Source: Castanea sativa (Eukaryota > Streptophyta > Magnoliopsida > Fagales > Fagaceae). Taken from it: a stretch of DNA of 64,000 nt. The stretch lies in contig NC_134022.1 of assembly GCF_040712315.1 (NCBI RefSeq), forward strand, positions 7,688,001 through 7,752,000, given 5' to 3'. The translations under genes and the position numbers were made by a program. The notes under the pieces were generated by a model that did no database searches, was not told the DNA's origin, and saw only the letters and a program-made list of their open reading frames with translations. Shown here one piece after another: positions 24,721 through 34,881 of this stretch (its first letter is position 1; each line of letters begins with the position of its first letter).

Positions 24721-25118
24721 TGAAAAGTATACATTTCCCAAAAACTTATCATTAACTCTGAGTATAAATTTCAATTAAAAAATTTACAAAATTTTTTAAA
24801 AGTGTATTAAACTTAGGCACAAAAAAAACTAAAACAAATCACATTAAATTTAAGTAACAACGATTATGTGTGTGTGTATATATATATATTCAATTGTTTT
24901 TATTCTTGATTGTGTCCAACTATATGTAGAAAATTACAAATTAATTAAGCATAAATCTAAACTCACTTCTATTTTTAAATTTTTGTTCAAACTCGTCTAA
25001 AAAAAATTAACAATGATGCTTGCATGGGGAGTTGAAACAAAAAATTGAATGCCATTTAACAAAAGTAAGACAGTTTAGAATGCTCCATATAATAAAACTT
25101 CCGCAAAATTAACAGCAA

Positions 25119-25190
25119 ATCAGAGTGGCGCAGCGGAAGCGTGGTGGGCCCATAACCCACAGGTCCCAGGATCGAAACCTGGCTCTGATA
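25119..25190 (+). tRNA. tRNA-Met initiator (CAT)
   Basis: This is a 72-nt intronless gene. The acceptor stem ATCAGAG pairs with CTCTGAT; A1:U72 is the eukaryotic initiator hallmark. The anticodon stem is TGGTGGGCCCATAACCCAC with anticodon CAT. The T arm CCAGGATCGAAACCTGG keeps the B-box GATCGAAACC. CCA is not encoded. A CAA motif, typical of plant pol III start sites, lies directly upstream and a T6 terminator near 25215. It matches the plant initiator tRNA as I know it. It has two relatives at 33668 and 35771. Confidence 0.97.
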
Positions 25191-25615
25191 ATAGAGAAAA
25201 GCTTCCGACACTTCTTTTTTGGCTTATTTTGTTGTTGTAATTGCCTAATTGGACCATTGACGGCATGACCTGCTACCCGAGAAACTTCATTGGAAGCTTT
25301 ATTCAAATGTAATAATGAACCATCCTAATCATGACCCAAATATCATTGGGGCTGTAAGCCTCGCTCTTTCAAAATCTACTCTACCTTATAGTTTCTTTCT
25401 CGGTTCTTTAATTCATTTCCTTGTTGAAATATTAAACTTGAATTTGATTGCTTGATTTAATATTATTGTCACAAGCAATTGATTTGATTCATCATAATTT
25501 TATTTAAGAAAATAAAAACTTTGTTGATATTTGAAATTTTGTGCTAAGAGGAATTATTGGTTCATCCTAATCCTAAACCAATAAGCTCTTTGTTTGTTTG
25601 TTAGTAACAATAAAC

Positions 25616-26080
25616 GGCAAAAATGGGCAAATGTCCATTTCGCACAAAAAAAATGGGCAAATGTCTTCTTTTTTAAACTAATTAGGGAAATGTCTCTCTT
25701 TTAGAACTCGATTTTTTCAAAATCGAGTTTTAAAAAAAAAAATTCTGGAGCCCTATAGCGACGTTTTAAGGAGCCTATAGTAACGTTTTAAGGACCTATA
25801 GTGGTGTTTTGTAACTCGAGCTCCATGAAATCGAGTTACATGCTAGTTTTTTTTTTTTTTTTTTATACCTATAACTCGATTTCATGGAGCTCGAGTTACA
25901 AAACGCCGCTACAGGTCTTTAAAAACGTCACTATAGGCTCCTTAAAACGTTGCTATAGGGCTTAACTCGATTTTGAGAAAATCGAGTTTCAAAAGAGGGG
26001 CATTTTCCTAATTAGTTTGGGAAAGGGGGCAACATGCTGATTTTTTTTTTTTGCGAAAAGGGCAAAAGCCCATTTTGGCC
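25616..26080. mobile_element. Mutator-type MITE with 10-bp TSD
   Basis: The element starts GGCAAAAATGGGC and ends GCCCATTTTGGCC, flanked by AACAATAAAC on both sides (25606-25615, 26081-26090), a Mutator-size duplication. Nearly the whole 465 bp folds back: arms share CTCGATTTT, CCTATAG, ACGTTTTAAGGA and AACTCGAGCTCCATGAAATC, with a T-rich loop near 25850. It is non-coding. Confidence 0.88.
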
Positions 26081-26284
26081 AACAATAAACTCTTTGTTAT
26101 GTAGTTAGATATTAAAATATGATATACGCATGGTAGATTAGATTTAAACTAAAATATAATGTTTTAATTGACAAATCAAAACGGTACTTGGAACAAAATT
26201 CTAATTGGATCAAACTTGCTTGCACGCACATGTGCATAGTTCACAAACATACTAAGATAGACGGATATCAAAATATTTTGTACC

Positions 26285-26900
26285 GATAGAAACTAATGAG
26301 CAATTATCAAAATTACTATTAGACAATATAATTTTATTTTTTAAAGGTCTTTAAGCACTCGCTGAATACATACGTCCACGAGGCTAGTCCATAAAATAAC
26401 ATTGGCATTGGCTATTGCAACAAGGATGGTGCATCACATTGTATATCATTCTCCTTCGGGAACCATTCAACTATGACCATTTTGAGTTCCAGTTAACTTA
26501 ACTGGTAAAATTTCTTATCATTGAATAAAAGATTTAGAGTTCGATTCTCGCCTACACCAAAAACCAATTGATGTTTTTGCTCTGATGATAGAGACTAATG
26601 AGGAATTATCAAAATTACTATTAGACAATATAATTTTATTTTTTAAAGGTCTTTAAGCACTCGCTGAATACGTACGTTCATGAGGCTAGTCCATAAAATA
26701 ACATTAACATTGGCATTGGCATTGGCTATTGCAACAAGGATGGTGCATCGCATTGTATACCATTCTCCTTCAGGAACCATTCAACTATGACCATTTTGGG
26801 TTCTAATTAACTCAACCGATAAAATTTCTTGTCATCGAATAAAGAATTTAGAGTTTGATTCCTGCTTACACCAAAAATCAATTGATATTTTGTTCTGATG
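26285..26900. repeat. Tandem duplication, unit about 300-310 bp
   Basis: Two units begin GATAGA(A/G)ACTAATGAG at 26285 and 26587, and a third partial start lies at 26899. Each contains GTCTTTAAGCACTCGCTGAATAC and GGAACCATTCAACTATGACCATT. A short GCATTG array is expanded in the second unit. This is a local expansion of the 5' end of segmental copy 2; copy 1 has one unit. Confidence 0.75.
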
Positions 26901-28375
26901 ATAGAGACTAATGAGCAATTTTCAAAAGTAGATGTCATGGATTAAAAGTTAAAAACTAGCCTTTAAAAAAAAAAAAAAAAACCACTAATGCACTTCCACG
27001 CTAAAAAGTCAAGGCCAACTGCTCAAGCAACAAGCCATTTCCTACGGCTTCCAATCCAATCACACTTGTTCTTGAAACATGTTTTGATAGACTGGAGCAT
27101 GGACAACTTCATGCAAACCCAAATATTAATTCTTAAAACCAAAATAAATTACAAATCAGGTACACTCTGATAATTAGACGAGAAATCAACCGGCAAAGAG
27201 ACCATCTTTTTCTCTCTTTTTTTTTGAGAATCAAGTTGAGACAATCTTCAAATGGCAATGAAAGTTGAGACAATCTTCAAATGGGAACAAAAACATCGTT
27301 CAAAAAAACAAAAACAAACAAACAAACAATGGAGATATTATAATGAAATAAAGCGCTACATGGACCCAAAAAAAAAATGGTGACAGAATGTGGATTTTAC
27401 CTGTATAACATGCTTCCTCATATATTGATATAAGATATCAAATTCTTCATGTGAAATTGAATTCTAATCGGATCAACGATTTACCAGAAAATTAAAGGAA
27501 ATGAGATATGTTAATCTCCGTTATTTTTTGGTACATCGTTAACCGATCAGAATTCATGTCCAATTCTAAACAACTTGGATTCTTACAAGTTACATCCATA
27601 TTTTAATGGACTTTAAACACTAATCGGATCAATGATTTACCAGAAAGCTAGAAGAAAATTTGTAATATTCTCTAACTAGATTTTTGGTACATCACTGACC
27701 GACCAGTGTTTATCTCCAATTCTATCAAAGCAAAAGTTTTTTGTGCAATCTTTGAAATAGGTGCATTTGTATATATAGAGGGCCAAATGATGTATCTTTG
27801 TATGTTTACCATTTCATGCATATCTGAAATCCAATTGTAATCTACAAATATAAGGTAACAACATTAAAACTATTTATGTCTAGAATCCTAATATGGTCAC
27901 TCCACATTCACATTAAAAACAACCCACTTGCCATATGTTAATGCCTCAATTGTTTGAGCATGTAATATCATTTGCGTCATTTTACGGCACATATTCTTTT
28001 TTATGTATACAATATTTATGTAATCTTAACCGTTTATTTATTATTATAAAATATATCTTTAATAAGATATCTATGTTTACAGTTGAGATGAGATAGGTCT
28101 AGTACATGCCCAAAAAAAAAAGTATGTACCAGTTCTTAAGGATATATCACGCTTTTTGTCTTTGCCAAAACAAATAAGATAGGTTTTCCATTTGGATTCT
28201 AAGAATGTCTCTTCTCCTGTTTTGCAATTTTTGCTCGACTATGTCACTGTTCTATGATAATTGCTCTTACCATTAGTCAATTTAATTTCTACCTATACCT
28301 ATCACCTATGGATAATCAAGACCGGAAGCCTACGCGTAAGACCCCCTATGTCCCCAAAAGTTTATTAAAAGGATC
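26340..28375. repeat. Dispersed segmental repeat, copy 2 (empty SINE site)
   Basis: This is the counterpart of copy 1 (21548-23210). It carries two hairpin modules at 27459-27555 and 27616-27711. At 27860-27872 it has the uninterrupted AACATTAAAACTA target of the SINE found in copy 1. No coding region is supported. Confidence 0.8.
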
Positions 28376-29232
28376 CTAATGCACTTATTTGGTCCATTCA
28401 GCAAGTACCAAATTTTAAATTTGGTGCTGTTTCGCAAAATGTAAAAATACAGCCTATTTTCGATGTATTTTGGCCTATTCCAGCGCACGTAGGTATTATT
28501 GAAACAACTTTTTTGGCAACAAAAGAAAAAAAAATGCGTGTAAGGTTTATGCAGATGCAAAGTATGCATGAATTTCAACAAGAATATTGCTGTACTCCAA
28601 AGTTGGTCATATATTACTTGTGCAGAGCATGGTATAATGTTATGTTGTAGTAACAAATTCTCATTAATTCAGCAGCAATATAACTAGAGCCAAATTTTAC
28701 TCAACAATATCGTGGTTGGAAATCCATAAATTACAGCGTCATCAATATTCTTAATCAAACATGTAAGTAAATAAGTAAATGCGAGATGTTCACGAGGAAC
28801 AAATGTGATGAATATGGAATTTTGACATTGTAATGATGAAAACATGATAGGAGGTAAGTGTAAACTTGCTCGTTTCAAGCATAATTTGTTTAGATAATTT
28901 AAAATAATGTGAATATATCTTTTTAAGTCTATACGGTTTCCAGTATCCAGTACTAATTTGTAACCATTGAATTTTATAGCCACCAGATTCTTAAAAATAA
29001 ATAAATAAATTTTTAACCACCAGCCCATGCACTAGACATGAACAAAACAAAAGCAGTAGATGGTGAAATATAGATAATTAGATACTGTGCACGATGAAGA
29101 GGATAATAAGATTAAATATAGATGCCAATTGCCAAGGTAGTATAACAAATGAGCTTCCTATCAGAGAGAGAGAGCTTTGACGATTCTTTCTAAATATTTT
29201 TTTTTAAAAACCCCCTTTCTCTTTATTATATT
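28376..29232. other. Intergenic spacer, no gene recognised
   Basis: Minus-strand ORFs of 108 and 114 codons are present but show no family resemblance or splice context. A short (GA)n run lies near 29164. About 28390-28500 contains wording (CCTATTTTCGATGTATTTTGGCC) like a decayed hAT-family interior. Confidence 0.4.
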
Positions 29233-29241
29233 TTATTTCAT

Positions 29242-30838
29242 GGCGAAAATGTACTTTTGGTCCCTACATTTTTGGTCAATTCCTATTTTGGTCCCAAAAT
29301 TGATTTCGTTACAAATGTAGTCCCTAAAAAAAGAAAATCATTTTTAAAATGGTCCCTGCCGTTAACCCACTGACGGAAACCTCCTACGTGGCAAACGGAG
29401 TTCCTTGTTTGCTGACGTGCCGCTGACGTGGCGTTGACGTGGCAATAAAATATTATTAAAAATAATTATTTGGTATTTTTTTAATGCCACGTCAAATTTA
29501 AATTCAAAAAAATTTAATTCCTCAATTTTAATATAATTAAATTAAATATAAAAACATTTCTTCTTTACATTAATATAAAACTAAACATTAATATAATTAA
29601 ATTTTATTTTTCTTTTTACATTTTTTTTTTCGTAAGAACATTTCTTCTTTTCCAGAACATGAACTTCATGTTCTTCCCTGGCAAACAAACTAGCAAACCC
29701 AAAAATTTTCTTAAGAAACAAACACAAAAAAAACCCAAAAAATTCAGCTCAAAAACAAAATCATAAATCTCAAATCCACCATTTTTTCAAACATTGGCAA
29801 AATCATCAAATCCCAAAGCCCCAAAGTACCAAATTAATCCAAAAATACAACATAACCAACCTAAACAAAAAAAATCTCAAACCCAGAAAAACCCATCTCA
29901 GGCAAGTTGAACCCAGCAAATCTAGCAATCCCACCTCAGAACCCAGAAAGTCGAACCAAGAAATCAACCTTAGAACCCAGTAAATCCCACCAAGTCGAAC
30001 CCAGCAATCCAACAAGTCGAACCCACTAAAAAAAGTAACACAAACAAACAAACAAAGAATTTCAGATTTGAGATTTCGAGATTCAGAAAAATCAACAACA
30101 ATGGAGGACATTTGGAAGAGAGCGAAAGGCTTGGCAAAAGAAGTGGCAAGGAGATCTCAGACTCTCACGAGTTCCGTCAACATTTCCGATTTGGTCACCA
30201 AAACCACCAAGAAGGCCGATCAGACGACGGACCGAGGTCCCCCCACCCTCCGACGAGCAGCGCTGCCAATCAGACGCGAAACACTTCTCTCAAACCCACC
30301 CTCTACGATACCCGATCCACCTAAGACCGATCTCATCGCCGTCGCTGAAGAACGTCGCCACCGCTGGAGACTGATCTTGTTGACCCGATCTCTATCTCTT
30401 TCCTGATCTATCTCTCTTTCCCTCAATCTCTCACTCTTTCTTCCTCCGTCAATCTCTCTTCGCTTGGCAATTCTTTTGCCTCAATCTTTAATCTAAAAAA
30501 AAGTAATTTTTTTTGGTTTGTTTTTAATTAAAACTAAAATTGAGGAATTAAATTTTTTTTGAATTTTCTGATCTGGCCTTTTTTTTAATGTTTTATTAAT
30601 TTAAATCTGATGTGGCATTAAAAAAATGCCAAATAATTATTTTTAATAATATTTTATTGCCACATCAGCAAACAAGGAACTTTGTCTGCCACGTAGGAGG
30701 TTTCCGTCAGTGGGTTGACGGCAGGGACCATTTTAAAAACGATTTTCTTTTTTTAGAGACTACATTTGTAACGAAATCAATTTTGGGACCAAAATGAGAA
30801 TTGACCCAAAATATAGGGACCAAAAGTGCATTTTCGCC
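29242..30838 (+). mobile_element. Pack-MULE with captured exon
   Basis: The 1597-bp element starts GGCGAAAATGTACTTTTGGT and ends with its inverted partner (...TGCATTTTCGCC). It is flanked by a perfect 9-bp duplication TTATTTCAT (29233-29241 and 30839-30847), the Mutator signature. Terminal inverted repeats extend about 230-300 bp and share GGTCCCTGCCGTTAACCCACTG-like, CACGTAGGAGG-type and AAATAATTATTT motifs. No transposase is present. The interior, unlike the arms, is GC-richer and carries an exon-like ORF (30101-30406), so it is non-autonomous and likely gene-capturing. Confidence 0.9.
30101..30406 (+). pseudogene. Captured 5' exon in Pack-MULE
   Basis: After a pyrimidine-poor leader, an ATG (ACAACAATGG context) opens a 101-codon ORF. 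Its first about 35 residues (MEDIWKRAKGLAKEVARRSQ, then TLTSSVNISDLV) look like a genuine charged, helical N-terminus of a plant protein. I do not recognise the parent with certainty. Downstream the reading becomes proline/arginine-rich and low quality, as expected when the captured fragment ends or is out of frame. It is probably not a functional gene. It could still be transcribed, or could produce small RNAs against the parent gene. Confidence 0.5.
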
Positions 30839-30847
30839 TTATTTCAT

Positions 30848-31572
30848 TTATGTGCAATTTTGAGAAAATAATAATATTAATTATAAAATTGTTCAATATA
30901 TATGCTAGCTTGTTATTCTAAATCTATAAATATAGAGTATCAAAAAATATATAATTACACTTATTTATAAAATTTTATAAATAAGTGTATTTTAGAAATT
31001 TTGATTTAAATATAATTTCATTCCTCCATTTTTTAGAATTCAATTCCAATGTTGTCACCAAACAAATGAAAAGCAATAGTTACTTCATCCAATCTTTCTT
31101 TTATTCCTTGTAATAATTATGCATATTCTCATGTCATGCAATCACAATTAATTGTAGTGTATCAAATGTGCCCCAAATAAAATAATGGCATGCTGTAGAT
31201 CACACGTGATATGATTATTATAACAAAATATGGGCATGCCGCATGCATTTATCTAACTTAGTGAGATGTGCATGTAATAATTTAAATATTAAAAAAAAAG
31301 GGAAACGACTTTCTATTCACCTAAAAAGAATAATAAATTGTTGAATTTTTCTTGTTCATATGTAACAGAAGTGAAACTTAATAATGATAAATATACCTTT
31401 TTTTCATTAGAAATAAGATGAACCAATCTTTACATTCATTTTGAAAAGATAAAATAATTAAACAGAAGTAATGTTCTTTTAACAATACGACTTTCAATGG
31501 TCACTTGTATTTGTTTCATCTAAACACAGTCACATGAATGATCAATCTATGCCTTTGTTTTCTTAAACAATG
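30848..31572. other. AT-rich spacer
   Basis: I see no gene, tRNA or complete transposon. A short inverted repeat (TATAATTACACTTATTTATAAAA... with TTTATAAATAAGTGTA) lies near 30950-30990. Confidence 0.45.
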
Positions 31573-31689
31573 ATATTGCGATTAGTTTGTTTAAATGCAC
31601 ATGTATAATTTGTTAATGGGCTCAATGTTTTGTACAAATTGTTGTGCACCCTTATATTTGTACTTAGTCCATGATATTTTTATTCTTTC

Positions 31690-32068
31690 TTCTTCTTTTT
31701 TTGAGAATTCGGACCCAAAGGCCAGGCAAATATTATTGAAACTCTAAACAGATTACACTGCATCTCGAGTTACTAGAGGAGTTATATCATCAGGAGAGGA
31801 TTCAATCGAAACCTGTAGCTCATTGCCAGAAACAGACTTCTTGGCAAGAAAGTGGGCAACGAAATTGCCTAAACGATTTACATGGGAGAAAATACAAGAA
31901 CGAAAATCCTTACTATAGACAAAATGTTACTAATCACATGACCAAATTCCGGATTGGCTGAGTCCCCTGCTAGGATGGCCTTAATAATGACCCCTGCATC
32001 AGCCTTAACAGAAACTTCAAAAATGCTCAGCTCCTTTGCTAAAACAAGAGCCCTCTTGCGTGCCCTCC
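31690..32068 (-). mobile_element. LINE 3' end with RNase H-like domain, truncated
   Basis: On the minus strand the sequence reads RALVLAKELSIFEVSVKADA, then VIIKAILAGDS, then a stretch ending near ELQVSIESSP-like text. This is the C-terminal RNase H-like tail found in plant LINE ORF2 proteins. A T-rich run at 31690-31700 would be its reverse-orientation poly(A). Block B lacks it (continuous near 34985-34995). The target-site duplication is not clean. Confidence 0.55.
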
Positions 32069-32199
32069 TGAATTATACTTTGTGTAATCTTTAATAATTG
32101 TGTATCCACTTGTCATGGAACCAGTCATGGTACCTAAATGAAGCTTTTGAGGATTGTATATTGACCTATTGTGGGATCAATTATTGTTTAATATTTGTA

Positions 32200-32390
32200 T
32201 TGTCACACCATGTAATTTGTTGCATGACTTACTAAGTGGAAAATACATTCTTTTTTAATTTATTTTTTATGTGAAAAAATAGGGGCCAACCTGAACCGTA
32301 ACTCAATTGACCCAACCCATTTCTAACTCGAACTCAATTAATCTAACCCAAACCCAACCTAACTTGTTTTCCACATCTAAGATAGCTGGG
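32200..32390. mobile_element. hAT-family end fragment (also 35130-35310, 54760-54996)
   Basis: The phrases TGTAATTTGTTGCATGACTT, then ATGTGAAAAA, then ACCCAATTGACCCAACCC-type subterminal repeats occur at 32215-32380, 35130-35310 and 54770-54996. At the third locus they form the right end of the hAT-like element 50745-54996, which suggests that all three are ends of one family. Confidence 0.45.
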
Positions 32391-32559
32391 ATTTAGGTTG
32401 CTTTAATATATATATATATATATTGGGAGGGGGAAGGGAGATGAGTAGAATCTCTTACAAAAACTTATCATTAACTTGAGTGTAAATTTAATTATAAAAA
32501 AAATTACAATAAGTTTTAAAAGTGAATTTAACTTAGGCACAAACAAAAAAACAAAACAA

Positions 32560-32563
<4 letters not shown>

Positions 32564-32628
<65 letters not shown>
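32564..32628. repeat. (TA)n microsatellite
   Basis: About 32 uninterrupted TA units. Shorter TA runs mark the same place in block B (35490-35535) and near 24875. Confidence 0.95.
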
Positions 32629-32631
<3 letters not shown>

Positions 32632-32803
32632 GTTATTCTGCTAAACTCACTTCAAAAGAATTGTATTTATAATTTGGAAAAGAAAAAATTGCATGCCATT
32701 TGATAAAAGTATTGGATTTTATATGAAGCAGAAATGCTTCAAAATTTTCTCAAAAGAAGAAAAAGAAAAAAGAAATTCTTCAAAAAAAAACGTGTAACAT
32801 GAT

Positions 32804-33570
32804 CAGTGACGACTCTAGGAATTTTGTCCAGAGTGTTCCTATTCCACTTTGAAAAATTTTTGGGTCATTTCGATCTATTTCAGGTGTTTCGGGACATTTC
32901 GGTAAATACCGGCCTAAATTCAAAATTTGGCAAGCATGAAATTTGTACTTTAAAAAAAAAAATTCTTAAAACCAAAACAAATTTGCATTCTGTACACCGA
33001 AAAGCCTCAAAAGGAAAAAAAAATTAAAAAAAATAAAAAGAAAAGAAATTAATGAACAAAGGTACCAGTACAATAAACTATAAGTTCATTTGAAATATAA
33101 ATAAAATTATTAATTATTGTTGTTTAGTTGTTTCATAAATTTGTTTGTCTTTTATAAACTATAATTTGTTGTATTATTGTTTCATTAATTATTAAATTAT
33201 TAATTGTTGTTTAGCCTAACATAATTTAATTTGTTTGTCTTTTATAATGTATTAGTTAATTAAATTATTAATTATTGGTGTTTAGTTGCTTCATTCATTT
33301 TTTTTACTAACTATGAGAAATCTAGCACACACCCCACTATGTGTTAGCACACACCTCATGTGTGCACACACCCCTGTCTCTTCATGCCTTTTAGTTCAAA
33401 ATTTGTTTGGCATAAAATTTTGAGAGTGTTCCTGATATTGCTTGAGGGTGTTCCTATGTTTTTTTTTAAGGGTAAACAAATAAAAAAAAATTAAATTATT
33501 ATATATAAAAAAAAAATTCAAGCCAGGGTGTTCCTAGGAACACCCTGGCTTCTGAGTGGCATCGCCAGTG
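32804..33570. mobile_element. Non-autonomous hAT element, 8-bp TSD
   Basis: The 767-bp element has inverted ends: left CAGTGACGACTCTAGGAATT, right ...TGGCATCGCCAGTG, each with an inner GAGTGTTCC / GGGTGTTCC. Both sides carry AACATGAT (32796-32803, 33571-33578), an 8-bp hAT duplication. Block B has a single diverged target (AATTTGAT near 35683-35690) with no insert. The interior has no transposase. Confidence 0.92.
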
Positions 33571-33667
33571 AACATGATTGATTGGTTAGATTCCTTTTGC
33601 TGGGCCTACACACACACACACACACACATATATAAAGTAAAACTTAAGCTAATAAACTTGACAACAA

Positions 33668-33739
33668 ATCAGAGTGGCGCAGCGGAAGCGTGGTGGGCCC
33701 ATAACCCACAGGTCCCAGGATCGAAACCTGGCTCTGATA
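33668..33739 (+). tRNA. tRNA-Met initiator (CAT), second copy
   Basis: It is identical over all 72 nt to the gene at 25119. The upstream ACAACAA provides a CAA-type pol III start context. A short TTTT lies about 12 nt downstream (33751) as terminator. It belongs to tandem block A. Confidence 0.96.
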
Positions 33740-34110
33740 AATGAGACATGTTTTAGGCCTTTAACTCTTGTAATTATGCTTTTTTTTTTTCACTCTTTGA
33801 GAGCCATTGATTGGTTTTTTTTAGGGTGATATTCGAACCCAAGTCCCTTATTCAAGAATAAGGAGCAATTGATTTTTGCTATCGGTGATATTTAAACCCA
33901 AGTCCCCTATTCAAGAACAAGGGATTTTACTGATTAAGCTAAGTATAACCCAATATATCTCACAAAAATTCTAAAGTAAGAGTATTTGCAAACCATCTAA
34001 CTATGTAATGAAGACAAACAGGAATAGTCACTCAAACAAAATTGTTAACTGTATTAGACTTGCTCAGTGTTGGTAACAATTTTTACTTACTAATTTAAGA
34101 ATTTCAAACC

Positions 34111-34141
<31 letters not shown>

Positions 34142-34266
34142 CAATTAGCAAAATCCATACAAATCAAGGTTCAATCTAATGCAATGGGAATTCCTACAAG
34201 AAAAAATTACCAAAACTATCACAACTCCAAAGTCACTTAAACACTAGAGCATTAAAAAAATACATC

Positions 34267-34344
34267 TGTTAAATTACCAACTGTCCCAAAAGCTTAAGCT
34301 ATTGGGATATGGTAAATTTAATCATTTAATCAATATTTCTAACA
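34267..34344 (-). mobile_element. TRIM LTR, isolated copy
   Basis: This 78-bp sequence (TGTTAAATTACC ... TTTCTAACA) is nearly identical to the two LTRs of the complete TRIM at 34545-34822 and is also preceded by ACATC. It is followed by part of a TRIM interior that breaks off at about 34445 into a repeat of the flank. It therefore looks like a local tandem duplication or unequal exchange involving the TRIM. Confidence 0.7.
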
Positions 34345-34544
34345 CTCCCCCTCACGTGTGGGCCGAAACTACCATTTAATATGTAAGACCAAACACGTGG
34401 GAATTTAAATAGGAGGTAGAGTGGAGGAGACAATGATCGAATTTAGGTTCAATCCAATGCAATGGGAATTCCTACAAGAAAAAATTACCAAAACTATCAC
34501 AACTCCAAAGTCAATTAAACACAAGAGCATTAAAAAAATACATC

Positions 34545-34822
34545 TGTTAAATTACTGATTGTCCCAAAAACTTAAGCTATTGGGATATGGTAAATCTAAT
34601 CATTTAACCAATACTTCTAACACTCCCCCTCATGTGTGGGCTGAAACTACCTTTTAATAGGTGAGGCCCAACACGTGGGAATTTAAATGGGAGATAGAGT
34701 GGAGGAGACAAAGATCGAATTCAGAATCTCATGCTCTGATATCATGTTAAATTACCAATTGTTCCAAAAGCTTAAGCTATTGGGATATGGTAAATTTAAT
34801 CATTTAACCGATACTTCTAACA
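34545..34822 (-). mobile_element. TRIM (miniature LTR retrotransposon)
   Basis: The element is 278 bp with two 78-bp LTRs (34545-34622 and 34745-34822) and a 122-bp interior. On the minus strand the primer-binding site TGATATCAGAGC follows the 5' LTR, one mismatch from the complement of initiator tRNA-Met. A polypurine tract TGAGGGGGAG abuts the 3' LTR. ACATC flanks both sides (34540-34544, 34823-34827). An unoccupied homologous site with one ACATC exists at 36792-36796. It resembles the plant TRIM/SMART class; there is no coding capacity. Confidence 0.93.
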
Positions 34823-34881
34823 ACATCAAAGATCCATGACCAACCAATGTCGAATCGGGGACAAGATTCATTAGAAATTCT

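Larger units (their letters stand above)
31573..34200. repeat. Tandem block A carrying tRNA-iMet
   Basis: It matches block B (34882-36280) in order: TTTGTTTAAATGCACAT, TTTGTACTTAGTCCATGATAT, TATCCACTTGTCATGGAACCA, the GACCCAACC hAT-end motifs, TTTAACTTAGGCACAAAC, (TA)n, ATGCCATTTGATAAAAGTATTGG, the tRNA gene, and CGAACCCAAGTCCCTTATTCAAGAATAAG. It contains two insertions absent from B: a LINE tail (about 31690-32068) and a hAT element (32804-33570). Confidence 0.85.

Noticed and set aside
30220..30426. Arg-rich minus-strand ORF in the Pack-MULE
   Set aside because: It is a shadow of the captured exon and leader, with no start context.
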